Source of the DNA: an uncultured Clostridia bacterium
Lineage (GTDB): Bacteria; Bacillota; Clostridia; TANB77; CAG-508
NCBI GenBank assembly: GCA_944393475.1
Contig: CALYAI010000006.1
Coordinates: forward strand, 1 to 32,036
Direction of reading: 5' to 3'
DNA: 32,036 nt
The notes under the pieces are model-generated. The model saw only the letters and a program-made list of their open reading frames with translations, searched no databases and had not been told where the DNA came from. Made by a program: the position numbers and the translations under genes. Below are positions 31,032 to 32,036 of this stretch, in pieces (within the stretch, counting starts at the first letter, position 1; each line of letters begins with the position of its first letter).

Positions 31032-32036
31032 TTAATAGCTTTTTCTAATATCTTTTATATTTATCTGAACAGAACTGTATCCATTAAATGTGTTTATTTC
31101 TAAAATTCCTACAACATCAACTTTGTCACCAATTCTATATTCCTCTGCTAAATTACCTATTTCGAAACCAATTCCATTTATAACAGAATTTTCATCTCTT
31201 AAAGTAAGTTTTAGGTGCCTTCCTTCTGAAAGTGCTCTTATAGAATCAACCTTTAAATTTCTAATTAAAAATAATGGTACCTTATTTGCCTCTCCAAATG
31301 GCTCTAACACTGATAATTCTTTTACTAAATCCATGTTTACATCTTTTAATTTTATTTCTTCGTCGATATAAATTATTGGTAATAAATTCTTTATATCTTT
31401 TTCTTTTGCTATTTTTTCAAATCTCTCTTTGAATTTTTCAAAATTTTCCTGTTTTAAAGTAATTCCTACAGCCATTGCGTGTCCGCCATATTTTTCTAAT
31501 AAGTCGTCACATTTTATTAAGGCTTCATGTAAATCGAATCCCTGTATACTTCTACCAGATCCGATAGCCAAGTTGTTTTCGAAGCTTAATAACATACTTG
31601 GCTTATAATATTTATCTGTTACTTTAGAAGAAACAATTCCAATAACTCCATGATGCCAATTTTCTCCCCCAACTACTATTGCATTATTTTCTTCTAAATG
31701 ATTTTCTTCTATTTTTTGTATTGCTTCTTCATATATTGCTTTTTCTGTTGATTGTCTTAATACATTGTATTCATTAAGTTTTTTAGTAATTTCCGTTGCT
31801 TCTTTTTCATCTTCTGCTAAAAATAGTTTTAACGCTTCTTCCTCGTGTCCCATTCTTCCACATGCATTTATTCTTGGTGCAATTCCAAATGAAATTGTAT
31901 TTGAATCGATTTCTTTATATCCTGAGCTTTTAATTAATTCTCTTAACCCAATATTTCTAGTTACTCTTATTAGCATTAATCCTAGTTTTGCAATCGTTCT
32001 ATTTTCTCCTTCTAAAGGAACAATATCAGATATTGT
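31032..32036 (-). CDS. recJ: single-stranded-DNA exonuclease RecJ, C-terminal part (runs off right edge)
   Basis: This is the C-terminal 334 residues of a 5'-3' single-strand exonuclease used in recombination and mismatch repair. The frame is open to the window edge: the residues before the internal Met at 31976 read TISDIVPLEGENRTIAKLGL, a RecJ DHH-domain stretch. The DHHA1 domain has IVVGGENWHHGVIGIVSSKV and SGRSIQGFDLHEAL, with the GGHAMAVG motif. The C-terminal OB-like domain (about 225 onward) ends SSVQINIKDIRKSY. The DHH motif itself is outside the window. It is the first visible gene of recJ-rel-MBL-hisS, with no apt gene between recJ and rel. Confidence 0.92.
   Translation of the reverse strand, partial: TISDIVPLEGENRTIAKLGLMLIRVTRNIGLRELIKSSGYKEIDSNTISFGIAPRINACGRMGHEEEALKLFLAEDEKEATEITKKLNEYNVLRQSTEKAIYEEAIQKIEENHLEENNAIVVGGENWHHGVIGIVSSKVTDKYYKPSMLLSFENNLAIGSGRSIQGFDLHEALIKCDDLLEKYGGHAMAVGITLKQENFEKFKERFEKIAKEKDIKNLLPIIYIDEEIKLKDVNMDLVKELSVLEPFGEANKVPLFLIRNLKVDSIRALSEGRHLKLTLRDENSVINGIGFEIGNLAEEYRIGDKVDVVGILEINTFNGYSSVQINIKDIRKSY

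Noticed and set aside
1..32036. CRISPR arrays, tRNA or rRNA genes, insertion sequences, prophage or transposon genes
   Set aside because: No regular repeats, cloverleaf sequences, transposase motifs or terminal inverted repeats were found on reading both strands.

Overview
The window is an AT-rich stretch (most genes sampled are about 27-32% G+C) of a low-GC Gram-positive chromosome. The mix of genes points to a spore-forming clostridial lineage: spoVT, spoIIP, MreB/Mbl, sortases, a bifunctional Rel, a ComF-like protein and a RecD2-type helicase. Clean AGGAGG-type ribosome binding sites, several TTG/GTG starts and extended -10 promoters support this. No species can be named from sequence alone. 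An uncultured gut Clostridia member is an inference.

Layout. 1-4825 (minus strand) is a surface-polysaccharide operon: GT4, two paralogous GT2s, an O-antigen polymerase/ligase-like membrane protein, and a second GT4 cut by the window edge. It has its own promoter at about 4899-4927. 4981-7856 (minus) is a second polysaccharide unit, a PssD/PssE split glycosyltransferase joined by a TTGA overlap, co-directional with a long-chain acyl-CoA synthetase. A FatA-like acyl-ACP thioesterase diverges from it (7984-8715, plus). 8755-14139 (minus) holds a membrane-anchored polysaccharide deacetylase, a P-type Ca2+/Mn2+ ATPase preceded by a yybP-ykoY-type manganese riboswitch with an intrinsic terminator, and two tandem sortases. 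14226-17072 holds a HIT protein, an unusually short alanyl-tRNA synthetase and divergent spoVT. 17100-21536 (minus) holds comF, recD2, a small membrane protein and an mreB/mbl gene.

21704-23936 (minus) is the least explained part: a four-gene operon of proteins I do not recognise. It starts with an 89-codon gene at about 44% G+C that uses CGN arginine codons, driven by a near-consensus promoter and ending in a perfect hairpin whose loop is its stop codon. 24041-32036 (minus) is housekeeping: pyruvate kinase, spoIIP with a sigma-E-like promoter, then a recJ - rel - MBL hydrolase - hisS operon entering from the right edge.

How the parts relate: the glycosyltransferases, polymerase, deacetylase, sortases and MreB all serve the cell envelope. 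SpoIIP and SpoVT serve sporulation. The acyl-CoA synthetase and thioesterase form a plausible fatty-acid interconversion pair. Rel and Pyk belong to stringent response and glycolysis. No gene-free stretch exceeds about 205 bases. No tRNA, rRNA, CRISPR array, insertion sequence or prophage was seen.
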